A DNA stretch of 64,000 bases from Bacteroidia bacterium (GTDB lineage: Bacteria; Bacteroidota; Bacteroidia; AKYH767-A; OLB10): NCBI GenBank assembly GCA_037045145.1, contig JBAOIA010000011.1, positions 1,302,001 through 1,366,000 on the forward strand. Reading direction: 5' to 3'. Shown one piece after another: positions 9,985-20,125 of the stretch. The stretch's first letter is position 1, and each line of letters opens with the position of its first letter. The notes below the pieces were generated by a model. It worked only from the letters and a program-made list of their open reading frames with translations, was not told where the DNA came from and did not search any database. The translations under genes and the position numbers were made by a program.

Positions 9985-10152
9985 ATAAAAAGCGTTTCGC
10001 TTTAAAATTTCCTGTTACAGAAAAGTCGAAGATTTCAAGCACACAGGAAAGTAAAAGTAGAAACGCCTGCGTAAAACGTGGGCGTTCCTTTTGCTTCGTG
10101 TGCTGGGCTTCGACTCCCACTGTAACGAGCATAGGAATCAGCCCACGTTTTA
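9985..10152. repeat. Nested inverted-repeat element upstream of the A1 gene
   Basis: The 507-bp gap 9717-10223 holds no convincing gene, but its right part is highly structured. Pairs counted by eye: aaagcg/cgcttt at 9989-9994 and 9998-10003; an 8-bp pair at 10008-10015 and 10043-10050; gttacag plus gtcgaag (10014-10031) with cttcgac plus ctgtaac (10108-10126); aacgcc/ggcgtt at 10062-10067 and 10081-10086; and a perfect 12-bp pair, taaaacgtgggc at 10072-10083 with 10141-10152. Some pairings are mutually exclusive. It could be a palindromic intergenic repeat, a structured leader, or a terminator region. Confidence 0.5.
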
Positions 10153-10223
10153 ATTTTTAAGCAATCGCTATGAAATCCAAAAAATCAATGTAATTTAGCT
10201 GTACCCTTTAAAAACCAAATAAT

Positions 10224-10676
10224 ATGAAAAACCAAATCCAAACAACTGCAATAGCCCTTTTGCTCTGCATGTTTACATTCTTTACAAAAGCGCAATCACA
10301 GACAGTAAATATTGCCTTAACACTGCCGCCCGACACCATAGGTGCCTGCGAGAGCAATGTTTACTCACTTTCATTTTCAGGAGCCACCGGTGCAAGGGTA
10401 GTCATTACTGCCTCGCTTAGCAATGCGCCTGCGGCAAATTGCAGCAATGCAAGCCCCATCTATCTTGATTATATTGCTGCATCTAACAATGTGAGCAATG
10501 TAGTTACCTACAACAACGGGCAAACCATGAGTTTTACCGTAACCAACAGCAACGCTGTAACACTATCGTATCATGCTTTTATTGACTGCTCTATTATTTC
10601 AGATACAACCCAAGGAAACAGCAATATTAATTTTGTCCAAACATTTACAGACTCTTCTGCACTAACTATACTTTAG
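10224..10676 (+). CDS. A1, segment 1: N-terminus of T9SS-secreted protein, ends at apparent frameshift
   Basis: 150 codons starting with a clear signal peptide (MKNQIQTTAIALLLCMF..., ending TKAQSQ) followed by beta-rich sequence. The frame ends in TAG at 10674-10676, but similar coding sequence continues at once in the next frame. Adding one nucleotide around 10655 would join FTDS to FCTNYTLAVNNQGN and remove the stop. I read this as the N-terminus of a roughly 2480-residue protein ending at 17670. Whether the missing base is a real mutation or a sequence error cannot be told from here. Confidence 0.7.
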   Translation: MKNQIQTTAIALLLCMFTFFTKAQSQTVNIALTLPPDTIGACESNVYSLSFSGATGARVVITASLSNAPAANCSNASPIYLDYIAASNNVSNVVTYNNGQTMSFTVTNSNAVTLSYHAFIDCSIISDTTQGNSNINFVQTFTDSSALTIL

Positions 10677-11647
10677 CTGTCAACAATCAGGGCAATGTGC
10701 ACACCTCGCTCAATGTGCAGATACCCAAGCTGGTGTCCTTATCCTCTAACCTCAACAAGGTGGCCTACTACAAAACAGATTCATTTCTTTATTTCTACTA
10801 TCAGAACACCGGTACTACAAAACTCAATTTCAACTTTACTTTTACACCCGATGCTACAAACTATTGTCAACGGATTACAACAGGGCAACCGGAATATAAT
10901 ATTGGGTTAAACGGCAACTTTGTTCCAACAACACCCAACATTGCTGAGGTGCTGAACATTGGCGACACCCTTGTCATCAGGCAGGCTGTTCAGGCTAATG
11001 AATGTTTGGATAAAAGCCCTGCCTGCGGGTCTGTAGCTGCGCAGTTGCAATGGACATGCAACAACAACATTCCATCAAATATTTTCTGCACCAATTGCAA
11101 AAATGGTATCACCGTAAACTACTACATTAACAGTGGCGATGCTCCTGTTGTGAAAATAGAACGTCTGGCGCCAGCAGACTCTTTGTATGATTTCAGTTGC
11201 CTGAACGATACGGTGAACTTTGTTCACTGGCAATATCGTGTTACCAACAGTGGTATGGGAGCCATGGATTCTTTGTTCTTTAACATAAACCAATCCTTTC
11301 CAACACTCAATAATGCCCTGCCCAATTATAATGCACTGTCATTAATTCCATTTCAAAGTTTTAGCTGGCAACAAAATACAGGAAGCCTTTGCACTGTTGC
11401 TGTGGATACCCTGCACCGCAGCGACTGGCTGTGCAAAAATTTAGTTGCCGATGCCTTGTTTGAAGCAGCCTTCAAAATAAAGAACTTCGGCAATGCGGAT
11501 ACCGTTATTATCGCTTTTAATACCCTGCGTTGCTCCGAAGAAGATACCAACCTGTTTAACATTCAAAAAAATTATAACCATTGGGGTTTAATTCTGTTAA
11601 GGGAAGAAAAGTTTGTGGCGATGGTGTGTCTGCAGACTATAATATAG
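10655..11647 (+). pseudogene. A1, segment 2: middle part of the frameshifted protein
   Basis: This frame continues segment 1 (TNYTLAVNNQGNVHTSLNVQ...) through about 310 residues of low-complexity, Asn/Thr/Cys-containing beta-rich sequence typical of Bacteroidota extracellular proteins. It lacks its own signal peptide. The natural coding ends near 11590: one base added to the GGGG run at about 11582-11586 would join NYNHWG to FNSVKGRKVCGDG in the third frame. The extra codons to 11647 are out-of-frame read-through. No domain family is recognised in this part. Confidence 0.6.
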
Positions 11648-14600
11648 GCTTAGCCAACACTACGTCCATCAGCACCCATGCCAGCGGAGGGTCGGCAGAT
11701 GTTTCTCAGAATTTAATTTTCAGCCCCACGGTGACAGACCTTTCCGTAGCACCGGGCGCCACCTTTGGCGACAGCGCTCTTTTGAAAGTGCGTTTAAAAG
11801 GACTCTTGCCATCGCCTTATGACTATCAGCTTTATGGTTGCAGTGTGCCTGTAAACAACTGCCTGATGAACGGATGGCTCAGAGCAGAGGTACATTGCGA
11901 CACCAATTTGCGCATTGCCGGTCCTGCCACGCATGCACAGTTGGTTTACTATCGTATTACGCAAGGCGACACCCTTGTTTTAAAACCCGATTATGTTTTT
12001 GCTGCTGTTGACACCAACCTTTGTGAAGCCGGAAACTACAACTACTATTTTAACATGAACAGTGCAGGCTTTAAAGCATTTTTAGACAGTGCCCATTTTG
12101 AATTTACCGTGCAGGCCTGCTGCAGAATTGATAAAGGAGCAACACCCTATCAAATCAATTTCTATACCTTGCCCAATCCGTCAAACTGTCTTACCCTGAC
12201 ACAAACCACGCCCAATACCCTGCCCGTGATTTCTGATGTGCGTCAACAATGGCTGCCGCTAAGCTACACCGGTGACCAGATAAGTGTCCACTGCCCTGGA
12301 TGCCTTGCCCCAGGTGCTATTGTTTCAAATTATAAAATAAATCGTGTTTCTTTTGGCTTACAGGACAGCAATAATGACAGCCGCACTGATAATGCAACAA
12401 AGATAATCAAAGGCGACAACTATTACAACACTTTTAAAAATTATTTGAACGAAAATTTTGCCCATTACAGCGATACGCTGGAAGATTATCTTTCCGCCTA
12501 TTTTCAGGATGGCGACAACTCCGGCACCGGTGGCGGATACACCTATCAGCAATTAGTGACTGCCGGAGTGCCACTGCACTTTATGCAACTGAGCCGCATT
12601 ATTCCCTTTGGGCTGGATTCTTTTAACCTTACCATTGACAGTGTAGTGCTTTATATTGACACCCTCATTCCCAACACCAATGCCTGCATAGATTGTGCAG
12701 ACTTTGGGCTAACAGGCAATAGTGTTGTTACTCAAAGTGTGGTGGCTTTTAATCGGGCCGATGCTTACAGCCATTGTGTTTTGGCCGATGTGCCGCGCAA
12801 TCAGTTGCTGTTTACTTTTTGCGACACCACCGGTGGCAATATCCAGGCCTTCGAAACTTTTACCAACAACTCTTTTCCCTTTGTGGCTTTTAAAACAGGG
12901 CAACGCTACAGGCTTAAAGTGCGCTACTCGGTTTGCGGCAACTACCGTCTGCCGTTTAATTCTATAAGCAATCTGGTATGCAATTCGCCCATCAGCAACA
13001 ACCTGTGGTTTACAGGCAAACAGCAAGGTGCCGATGCCATTGCAACCCTGCCACAAATGCCCAACACCGTTGGTGCTATGGAAACAGACTTTCATTATTC
13101 CTTTAACGCAAGCAGTGGTTATCCGTTGCCCAATCAGAACTTTATTGACTCTGCACGTTTCTACTGCGAAACTTTTGGCGGCAGGTTTTACTTTGCACCT
13201 ACCTCGTACTACAACAACAGCACTGTTACCAACAGTCAGGGTTGCGAAAAACGAATCACTGCCGTTTATATTGCCGACCTTGCAGGCTACAGAAACCGTA
13301 TCTTTGATGTTTATCCATACGAATATAAAGTGCCGCCACTTTTTGCCGATACCATCAGTTTTCAGATACCTAACGGTTATTACATCTCCCTGATGAGAGT
13401 CCGTTCCGGTGTGTATTACGATAACAACGGACAACTGATGGCACCCTTTTCTGCTTACGACACGCTGACACCACCACAGCTTACAGGTCTGGTGCAGATA
13501 CCCTTTGACGCACTGCCAGTGATGCATTGTTTGCAACAAAGCATGAGTCCCGCAGGCAATGACACGGCTGCCTTTGCTGGCGACCAGTTTACCCGATTGG
13601 AATTGCAGTGTTTTATCCGAAGGTTCGACTGCAGCAACACTATTGACACCCTGCCGCTGTCGTCCGTTTATAGCAGCACAGGATTGTTTGAGTCGGAATG
13701 CAATCCAACAGAAAACCTCTCTTGCACACCTTTAGCAACAGCAGCAGACTCCATTCCTTTTAATGCCAACATACAACCGCTATTGGTACAGCCCAACCTG
13801 AACCTTGTTTTGCCTGTGAGCAACGTTGCCAATGCACAGCAGCAACAGTTGTGCTGGACAGTTAAAGTGCTCAACCCAAAGGTTGTTGTACAGCCCGGAA
13901 CGCCTGACATTTACAGCACCGGTGCCGACAATGTGTTTTTGGGAGTGCCTTTAAATGGGGCAATCCCTGCCCTTCAAAACTGGCAGTTTACCCCCACGGG
14001 TCAGAGTACCATCAATGCTGTTAACGGCATCATTCCGCTTACGGCACATCTGGCAGCCGGTGATTCTGTTACAGGGCAGCTATGCGCTACTTTTGTGAGC
14101 TGCGACAGCACCATAAACTCCTTCCCTTTATATTACGGATGGAACTGCAACGGCTTTCCTGTGGCCACTTCGCAAATACCCGATACGGTATGTGGTGCCG
14201 GCTCTGTGACGCTTGGAATAGAATATTTTGAGGCAGCCATCACTGGCGAAGGCAAAGGATATATCCCTAATAATTACACCCTTTGCGACACCCTTAAAAA
14301 ATTTACCTGCATTTTTAACAGCAATCCGGGATATGCCTATCCCGACTTTGCAGGGCTGATTAATATACCACAGGGGCTGAACATACTCAGTGCCTATATA
14401 CTGAACCCCAATGCTACGCCCGTTACGGTCTCCTACCTTACCGGCAGTGCCCCCTCGTGGCAGATAACACCTGCCAACATGCAGGCTTTGGGCTTTGCCA
14501 ATGGCGGCATACACCTCACCGACAGGTTTTGTGTTTATTTTAATCTGATTCCTGAGTGCGCATTTGCCTCAGACACCATTTTGCCCAACATACTGGTAGC

Positions 14601-17600
14601 CGGCAAAAACTACTGTGGCGACTCGCTTTCCTATACAGCCTATTTTAACTACAACAACCAGAATCCGCTGTTTATGGACAGCACTGCCTGTACAGACTGC
14701 TGGAGCATTACCAAAACTGCCGGCACCGACACGGCAGCAGCCTTTACCGATACGGTGACCTATACCATTACCGTGTGCAACAACAGCGTAAATACGCAGA
14801 CCGGTATTCTCAGCGACATTACCCCACCGGGCTTTGTGACCACAGGCACCACGCTGCCTGCAACAGTAACACTCACCTCCATGCAGTGCAGCACATTCAC
14901 AGTAAGCGGTTACTTTACACAGCAGGGCAGTTGCTTCTACAACGTAGCAAGCGTTACTTCTCCTGCTAATACAGTTTGGAAAGATAGTGTGTGTGTTACT
15001 GTAACCTACCCCTGCACCAACAGCGCAACACTCATTATTCCGGACAGCACTTACAGCACAGCATTAAATTACCGTTACGATACGTTGGATATATACATTG
15101 CCGGAAGGCTTTATGTAAACGACACCCTAAAATTGATGCGCTGCAATGTATATATGAATGCAGGGGCGCATATTATAGTGCAGGCTGGCGGCTACTTGGA
15201 TATTGACAGCAGCGTGGTGATGGGTTGCCTTACCATGTGGCGCGGCATAACAGTGCTTGACTATGGAGAGTTGTTAGTGCATGAAGGCAGCACCGTTACC
15301 GATGCCGACACTACTGTTTTGGCAAACAACAAAGCAAAAGCTACATTGCAAAACGCTTATATCAAAAACTTTGTGCTGGGTGTGTATATGCCGCCATCTG
15401 CAAATGCTTTCTACAATGGAACTACTTTAAAAATAGAACAAACAACTTTTGATTTCACGGCATTTAAACAAAACTATGCAGGACAAAATACACATGGCTC
15501 TAAGCCTGAATGTGGTGTTTTGCTCAATGATTGGATTGGAACCATAGGAACCTATCAGGATTCATTATGGCTAAACAAATTCTTAAATCTGAACAATGGT
15601 ATTGTTGTAAAAAGCAGCACTGTAACAGTAAAAAATTGTTTCTTTGGCAATATACAGGCAGATGCTTTTTATGGCAAGCCATATAACGGCACATCCGTAG
15701 TATCTGTTGGCGATATTGCTGCGGGCAAAAGAGGCAACCTCACCATGCAGCCCGTGATGAACAACCACAAGACCATGACCTCTTGTTATGGCGGAGTGTG
15801 GACAAGTTACAGCACACTGAACTTAAACAATGTGCGCATGGACAGTATGTATATAGGCGCAACAGTGAACCGTTGTAAAGACTATCTGAGCGCTACCATT
15901 GCCTGGAATGAAATAAAAGCCACCCGTGCAGGTATTGTTTGCAACAACAATGCCGGTGCAGCCAAGTTGGATTTAAACAATAACACCATTCATGTTGATG
16001 GCACTGGATTAAATGTGGCTTCGGGTATTGTCATTAACGAAATCAATAAAAACGGACAGGGTAACTATAGTATTGATAACAATTCCCTGTACCTTTACAA
16101 TGTGCGTTATGGCATACGGATGCAAAATGTTTACAAACCCTTGCTCGCACATAACTACATAGAACAAAACAACAGCAGCAGCAACTTTTACAGCGAAGGC
16201 ATAACATCAAACAATTGCGACAGCACACAGATTCGTTGCAATGGTGTGCGCAACTTGAATGTTGCCAACACAGTAACAAAAGGAATTGTTTATAGCATTA
16301 GTAGTAATGCAAGCATCAGTTGCAACAGCATTGACAGCACAGCCACTGGAATATTTTTTGGTGGCAACTGCATGGGTGCACAACTAAAAGGCAACACCAT
16401 GCGCAATAATTTATTGGGACTGTACATTAATAATGTTGGGTTAATTGGTGTGCAGCCCAACAATGGAAATAAATTTATTGATTACCGCGACACCGTTGGT
16501 GCTTATAATGCAAATACAAGCCAGCCTGGATTGTTTGGTTCTCAATTCAGAGTAAGAACCACCGATGTGCCGGGTAATATTTATTACCCTGTATTGTCTC
16601 AACAGAATAATGGTTGGTTTAATCCTATTTTAAATACAAGCCCTTTCCAATGTGGTGCAACTTGTTATGATATGCTTGAAGGCATAGATAATGAAATATT
16701 ATTTCGCATCATTGCAGACGACAGTGTACTCACAGAAGAATTTATCCCCGAAAGCCAAAGTATGGCAAGACAGTATTTATTTCAGATATTGGCAACAAAT
16801 GATAGCTTGCTAAATAGCGATACCTTGTTTCAGTATTTTTACAATGAAATGCTTGCAGAGGCAGAAGGACAACTCAATGTAGTAGAAAGAAGATTTGAAA
16901 CTTATGGCAAAATGGATAGCACCTTTGCGCCCATGTTGCATAACATTGATTCACTATTAAAAGAATTTAGTAATTCTGTAGAAGATTTTGAAGCGATGCG
17001 AGATTCAATCGAGCAATCAGGCACCAATGCAGATTCTTTATTTGAGCAATGGACTATACAAATAGAAAATTTAGAAACAACAAGACAGAACATTCTATTG
17101 CAGCATAACGCTGTTATATCGGGCGAAATGTACGAAGGCGAGTTAACCAACAACATCATTAACGGTGATGAGCAGAATGAAACAAATAGTACGCAAATGA
17201 ATGAACTGTTCATACTGTTGGAAGAAGCCAATTATACAAACCTTAATGAATTGTACTCGCAGTTATTAAGTATTGCCGAGCAATGCCCTTACTACGGAGG
17301 AGAAGCGGTTTACAGGGCAAGAGCAGTGTTAGAATTAGTGAATGATAGTTTGATTTATAATGATGATGTTAATTGTTTGCTTTATGGAATTTATCGGAAA
17401 GGACAAACAAGTAATGAAGTTTCATTAGAAAAAATTGAAGTAAAGCCTAACCCATCAAGCGATCACATTTCAATAAAAGTTAGTTGCATGGAGAATGAAA
17501 TATTCAGTGCTGATATAACAAATGCGGTAGGACAAAGTGTACTGAATAAAAAATTGAAATGTAATCAAGAGAACATAATTAATATTAGAGAATTACAACA

Positions 17601-17670
17601 AGGCGCATATATGCTTGTTGTAAGAACAAAAAATAAAATTCAGAACTTCAAACTCATTATTGTAAGGTGA
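11581..17670 (+). CDS. A1, segment 3: beta-helix surface protein with T9SS type A sorting domain
   Basis: The main body of A1, about 2025 codons after the second frameshift. In order: a long beta-rich region with many cysteines; a DUF11-like domain at 14701-14996 (TKTAGTDTAAAFTDTVTYTI); a right-handed parallel beta-helix region, about 15020-16650, with short Asn/Gly/Cys-rich turns; a helical region, about 16690-17400, containing AEQCPYYGGEAVYRAR; and a sorting domain starting VKPNPSSDHISIKV and ending KLIIVR. The last is the T9SS signal removed during export. DNA is visibly richer in GC up to about 16.4 kb than in the helical and sorting part. Probable adhesin or glycan-binding protein; substrate unknown. 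The TGA overlaps the next GTG start. Confidence 0.8.
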   Translation: MGFNSVKGRKVCGDGVSADYNIGLANTTSISTHASGGSADVSQNLIFSPTVTDLSVAPGATFGDSALLKVRLKGLLPSPYDYQLYGCSVPVNNCLMNGWLRAEVHCDTNLRIAGPATHAQLVYYRITQGDTLVLKPDYVFAAVDTNLCEAGNYNYYFNMNSAGFKAFLDSAHFEFTVQACCRIDKGATPYQINFYTLPNPSNCLTLTQTTPNTLPVISDVRQQWLPLSYTGDQISVHCPGCLAPGAIVSNYKINRVSFGLQDSNNDSRTDNATKIIKGDNYYNTFKNYLNENFAHYSDTLEDYLSAYFQDGDNSGTGGGYTYQQLVTAGVPLHFMQLSRIIPFGLDSFNLTIDSVVLYIDTLIPNTNACIDCADFGLTGNSVVTQSVVAFNRADAYSHCVLADVPRNQLLFTFCDTTGGNIQAFETFTNNSFPFVAFKTGQRYRLKVRYSVCGNYRLPFNSISNLVCNSPISNNLWFTGKQQGADAIATLPQMPNTVGAMETDFHYSFNASSGYPLPNQNFIDSARFYCETFGGRFYFAPTSYYNNSTVTNSQGCEKRITAVYIADLAGYRNRIFDVYPYEYKVPPLFADTISFQIPNGYYISLMRVRSGVYYDNNGQLMAPFSAYDTLTPPQLTGLVQIPFDALPVMHCLQQSMSPAGNDTAAFAGDQFTRLELQCFIRRFDCSNTIDTLPLSSVYSSTGLFESECNPTENLSCTPLATAADSIPFNANIQPLLVQPNLNLVLPVSNVANAQQQQLCWTVKVLNPKVVVQPGTPDIYSTGADNVFLGVPLNGAIPALQNWQFTPTGQSTINAVNGIIPLTAHLAAGDSVTGQLCATFVSCDSTINSFPLYYGWNCNGFPVATSQIPDTVCGAGSVTLGIEYFEAAITGEGKGYIPNNYTLCDTLKKFTCIFNSNPGYAYPDFAGLINIPQGLNILSAYILNPNATPVTVSYLTGSAPSWQITPANMQALGFANGGIHLTDRFCVYFNLIPECAFASDTILPNILVAGKNYCGDSLSYTAYFNYNNQNPLFMDSTACTDCWSITKTAGTDTAAAFTDTVTYTITVCNNSVNTQTGILSDITPPGFVTTGTTLPATVTLTSMQCSTFTVSGYFTQQGSCFYNVASVTSPANTVWKDSVCVTVTYPCTNSATLIIPDSTYSTALNYRYDTLDIYIAGRLYVNDTLKLMRCNVYMNAGAHIIVQAGGYLDIDSSVVMGCLTMWRGITVLDYGELLVHEGSTVTDADTTVLANNKAKATLQNAYIKNFVLGVYMPPSANAFYNGTTLKIEQTTFDFTAFKQNYAGQNTHGSKPECGVLLNDWIGTIGTYQDSLWLNKFLNLNNGIVVKSSTVTVKNCFFGNIQADAFYGKPYNGTSVVSVGDIAAGKRGNLTMQPVMNNHKTMTSCYGGVWTSYSTLNLNNVRMDSMYIGATVNRCKDYLSATIAWNEIKATRAGIVCNNNAGAAKLDLNNNTIHVDGTGLNVASGIVINEINKNGQGNYSIDNNSLYLYNVRYGIRMQNVYKPLLAHNYIEQNNSSSNFYSEGITSNNCDSTQIRCNGVRNLNVANTVTKGIVYSISSNASISCNSIDSTATGIFFGGNCMGAQLKGNTMRNNLLGLYINNVGLIGVQPNNGNKFIDYRDTVGAYNANTSQPGLFGSQFRVRTTDVPGNIYYPVLSQQNNGWFNPILNTSPFQCGATCYDMLEGIDNEILFRIIADDSVLTEEFIPESQSMARQYLFQILATNDSLLNSDTLFQYFYNEMLAEAEGQLNVVERRFETYGKMDSTFAPMLHNIDSLLKEFSNSVEDFEAMRDSIEQSGTNADSLFEQWTIQIENLETTRQNILLQHNAVISGEMYEGELTNNIINGDEQNETNSTQMNELFILLEEANYTNLNELYSQLLSIAEQCPYYGGEAVYRARAVLELVNDSLIYNDDVNCLLYGIYRKGQTSNEVSLEKIEVKPNPSSDHISIKVSCMENEIFSADITNAVGQSVLNKKLKCNQENIINIRELQQGAYMLVVRTKNKIQNFKLIIVR

Positions 17671-19193
17671 TACGAAATAAATTTTATTTTATAGCTTTAA
17701 TGATGTTTTACCCTGTGATTGCACAATCACAGGGTAAAACTCATAACTTTTTAATTGGACACAATTATCTAACCGACCAATACACCACAGCAGGAAAAGG
17801 ACGCTTGTTGTTTGATAGTTCGTCTGTGGTTGTTATTGGTGAGGCTCGTAAAATATCTTTTGGAACTACGCAAGCCAATATTAGTGATGACAATGGCAAT
17901 TTGCTAATGGTTAGTAACGGCTGTTGGATAGCTGATGCCACAGGCGACACCATGCTAAATGGTAATGGATTAAACCCTAATTCATTCACTAACGATTATT
18001 GCGATTCTTTTGGGGGATTACCATTACCGCATGGTAATATTATACTGCCTTATCCGAGCAATCCCGATAAATACATTTTATTTCATCAGACAGGAAATTA
18101 TAACAACAATTTAATTTCAACCGAATTGTATTACTCGGAAATTGATTTGTCGCTGAATGGCGGCTTGGGTGCGGTAACTGCAAAAAATCAGATTATTTTG
18201 AATGATAATTTATCATGGGGATTAGCAGCCTGTAAGCACGCCAACGGAAGGGACTGGTGGATTGTTACCTTAAAAGATATGACTACTATCATTCATAAAT
18301 TTTTATTGGATTCATCTGGCATTACCTACATGGGTACTCAAAATTTAGGATTCCCCCAACCATTTAATTACAATGCAACACAGTCTGTTTTCTCTCCAGA
18401 TGGAACTAAGTTTGCATATACTTTCGGTCAAGGGGGAACAAACCCATTCCATGACGTAAGGCTTTTTAATTTTGACAGGTGCAGCGGTAATTTTACGGGA
18501 TTGGAATATATCGCATTAAATGACAGTTCCAATGGTTTCAGTTTGGCATTTTCACCCAATTCAAAATATTTATACCATTCCTCTTTTCAGAGAGTTTATC
18601 AGTTTAATACTGACACTTCTGACATCGCAGCAAGCAAAGCCACAGTAGCAGTTAATGATGTTTTCTATTCGCCTGTACCGCCATTCTCAACAAATTTTTG
18701 GCTGATGTACCTTGCTGCCAACGGCAAGATTTATATTTCATCAGGCAACGGTGTAGTAGATTATCACTATATCAGCTATCCTGACAGTGCAGGCATGGCA
18801 TGTGATGTTCATTTACATGATTTACATTTACCCTGTTATTCATTCAGAGGAAATGTTAATCACCCTAATTATTATTTGGGCTGCGATACCACACAAACAA
18901 CCTGTCCATGCTTAGCAACAGGCATAAATGAAATTAAGCAACATGATTTTAAATTTTCTGTTTCGCCAAACCCATCAAACGGCAGCTTCAAAATAATTTA
19001 TCTCTTACCCCAAAATCAAAAAGGTGTTTTTGATGTGTATGATATTACAGGCAAGAAAGTTTTTTCTTATTACTTACCTCAATGGAGTACATTACAAAAT
19101 TTTGATTTGAGTTTTTTAGGTGGTGGGGTTTATCAGTGCTTAATCAAAAGTAATGGTTTTATTACAGCTAAAAAATTAGCCATTATAAAATGA
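17667..19193 (+). CDS. B1: secreted propeller-like protein with T9SS sorting domain
   Basis: A 508-residue protein. GTG 17667 overlaps the A1 stop as GTGA and gives a full signal peptide (...ALMMFYPVIAQSQG). The body has propeller-like blades with FSPDGTKFAY and LAFSPNSKYLY, plus family-specific ACKHANGRDWW and ANISDDNGNLLMVSNGCW. It ends in a type A sorting domain (SVSPNPSNGSFKIIY...). It is a clear paralogue of B2 and B3 downstream. The 4-nt coupling to A1 suggests A and B are made together and may work together outside the cell. The final 50 residues differ from B2/B3, so the C-terminus is mosaic. Enzymatic activity cannot be assigned. Confidence 0.85.
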   Translation: MIRNKFYFIALMMFYPVIAQSQGKTHNFLIGHNYLTDQYTTAGKGRLLFDSSSVVVIGEARKISFGTTQANISDDNGNLLMVSNGCWIADATGDTMLNGNGLNPNSFTNDYCDSFGGLPLPHGNIILPYPSNPDKYILFHQTGNYNNNLISTELYYSEIDLSLNGGLGAVTAKNQIILNDNLSWGLAACKHANGRDWWIVTLKDMTTIIHKFLLDSSGITYMGTQNLGFPQPFNYNATQSVFSPDGTKFAYTFGQGGTNPFHDVRLFNFDRCSGNFTGLEYIALNDSSNGFSLAFSPNSKYLYHSSFQRVYQFNTDTSDIAASKATVAVNDVFYSPVPPFSTNFWLMYLAANGKIYISSGNGVVDYHYISYPDSAGMACDVHLHDLHLPCYSFRGNVNHPNYYLGCDTTQTTCPCLATGINEIKQHDFKFSVSPNPSNGSFKIIYLLPQNQKGVFDVYDITGKKVFSYYLPQWSTLQNFDLSFLGGGVYQCLIKSNGFITAKKLAIIK

Positions 19194-20125
19194 GAAATAT
19201 ATTTATCCCCGAAAACCAAAGCATGGCAAGGCAGTATTTGTTTGAAGTATTATCAAACAACGACAGCTTGCTTGCAAGCGACACATTGTTTCAGGATTTT
19301 TACAATGAAATGCTTGCAGAGGCAGAAGGAAAACTCAATGCAGTAGAAAGAAGATTTGAAACCTACGGCAAAATGGATACTACGTTTACTCCAATGTTGA
19401 ATAACATAGATACTTTATTGAAAATATTTAATAGTTATTTAGAACATTTTGAAACTATACGAGATTCCATTGAGCAATCAGGTACTAATGCAGACTCTTT
19501 ATTAGAACAATGGATTATACAAATAGAAAATTTAGAAACAACAAGACAGAACATTGTATTGCAGCATAACGCTGTTATGTCGGGCGAAATGTATGAAGGT
19601 GAATTAACCAACAACATTATAAATGGCGATGAACAGAATGAAACAAACAGCACATTAATGAACGAGCTGTTTATGCAATTGGAGGAAGCAAACTATACAA
19701 ACATTAATGAATTATATGCACAGTTAATGACGATAGCCGAGCAATGCCCCTACTATGGAGGCGAAGTGGTTTATAGAGCAAGAGCTGCATTGGAATTAGT
19801 GAATGATAGTTTAACTTACAACGATGATGTTAATTGCTTGCAATTCGGTATCTATCGCAATGCTGAAACAATAAATAATAATTTGAATATTATTGTTAAG
19901 CCTAACCCTGCTAATGATAATATTTTTGTATCTGTTTCATGTAAAGATGTTGAATTATTTAATGCAGAACTAAGAAACGCTATTGGGCAAGTAGTTTATA
20001 CCGGTATGCTTAACTGTAATAAAGAAAACAGAATTAAAATTCAGCAATTAAAACAGGGCATTTATTCTTTAATCATTAAAACAAGAGAAGGAAGTAATTC
20101 TTATAAAATTGTAATTATAAGATGA
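19190..20125 (+). CDS. A2: orphan C-terminal copy of the A protein (helical and sorting domains only)
   Basis: A 311-residue ORF starting at ATGA, which overlaps the B1 stop. After MRNI it aligns without gaps to the last 310 or so residues of A1, from FIPENQSMARQYLFE through AEQCPYYGGEVVYRAR to a type A sorting domain ending KIVIIR. There is no signal peptide, no DUF11 domain and no beta-helix. Family T9SS cargo needs a Sec signal to reach the periplasm, so this product should stay in the cytoplasm if made. I infer an in-frame deletion that joined an original A2 start to its C-terminal part. It could be a decaying copy or a donor for recombination. Confidence 0.8.
   Translation: MRNIFIPENQSMARQYLFEVLSNNDSLLASDTLFQDFYNEMLAEAEGKLNAVERRFETYGKMDTTFTPMLNNIDTLLKIFNSYLEHFETIRDSIEQSGTNADSLLEQWIIQIENLETTRQNIVLQHNAVMSGEMYEGELTNNIINGDEQNETNSTLMNELFMQLEEANYTNINELYAQLMTIAEQCPYYGGEVVYRARAALELVNDSLTYNDDVNCLQFGIYRNAETINNNLNIIVKPNPANDNIFVSVSCKDVELFNAELRNAIGQVVYTGMLNCNKENRIKIQQLKQGIYSLIIKTREGSNSYKIVIIR

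Noticed and set aside
9950..10132. 60-codon minus-strand ORF in the gap before A1
   Set aside because: Covers the inverted-repeat element; its composition follows the stems and there is no family.
12709..13539. 276-codon minus-strand ORF inside A1
   Set aside because: Antisense shadow of a GC-richer coding region; basic, Cys/Val-rich sequence without domain or start context, while the plus frame clearly codes for protein.
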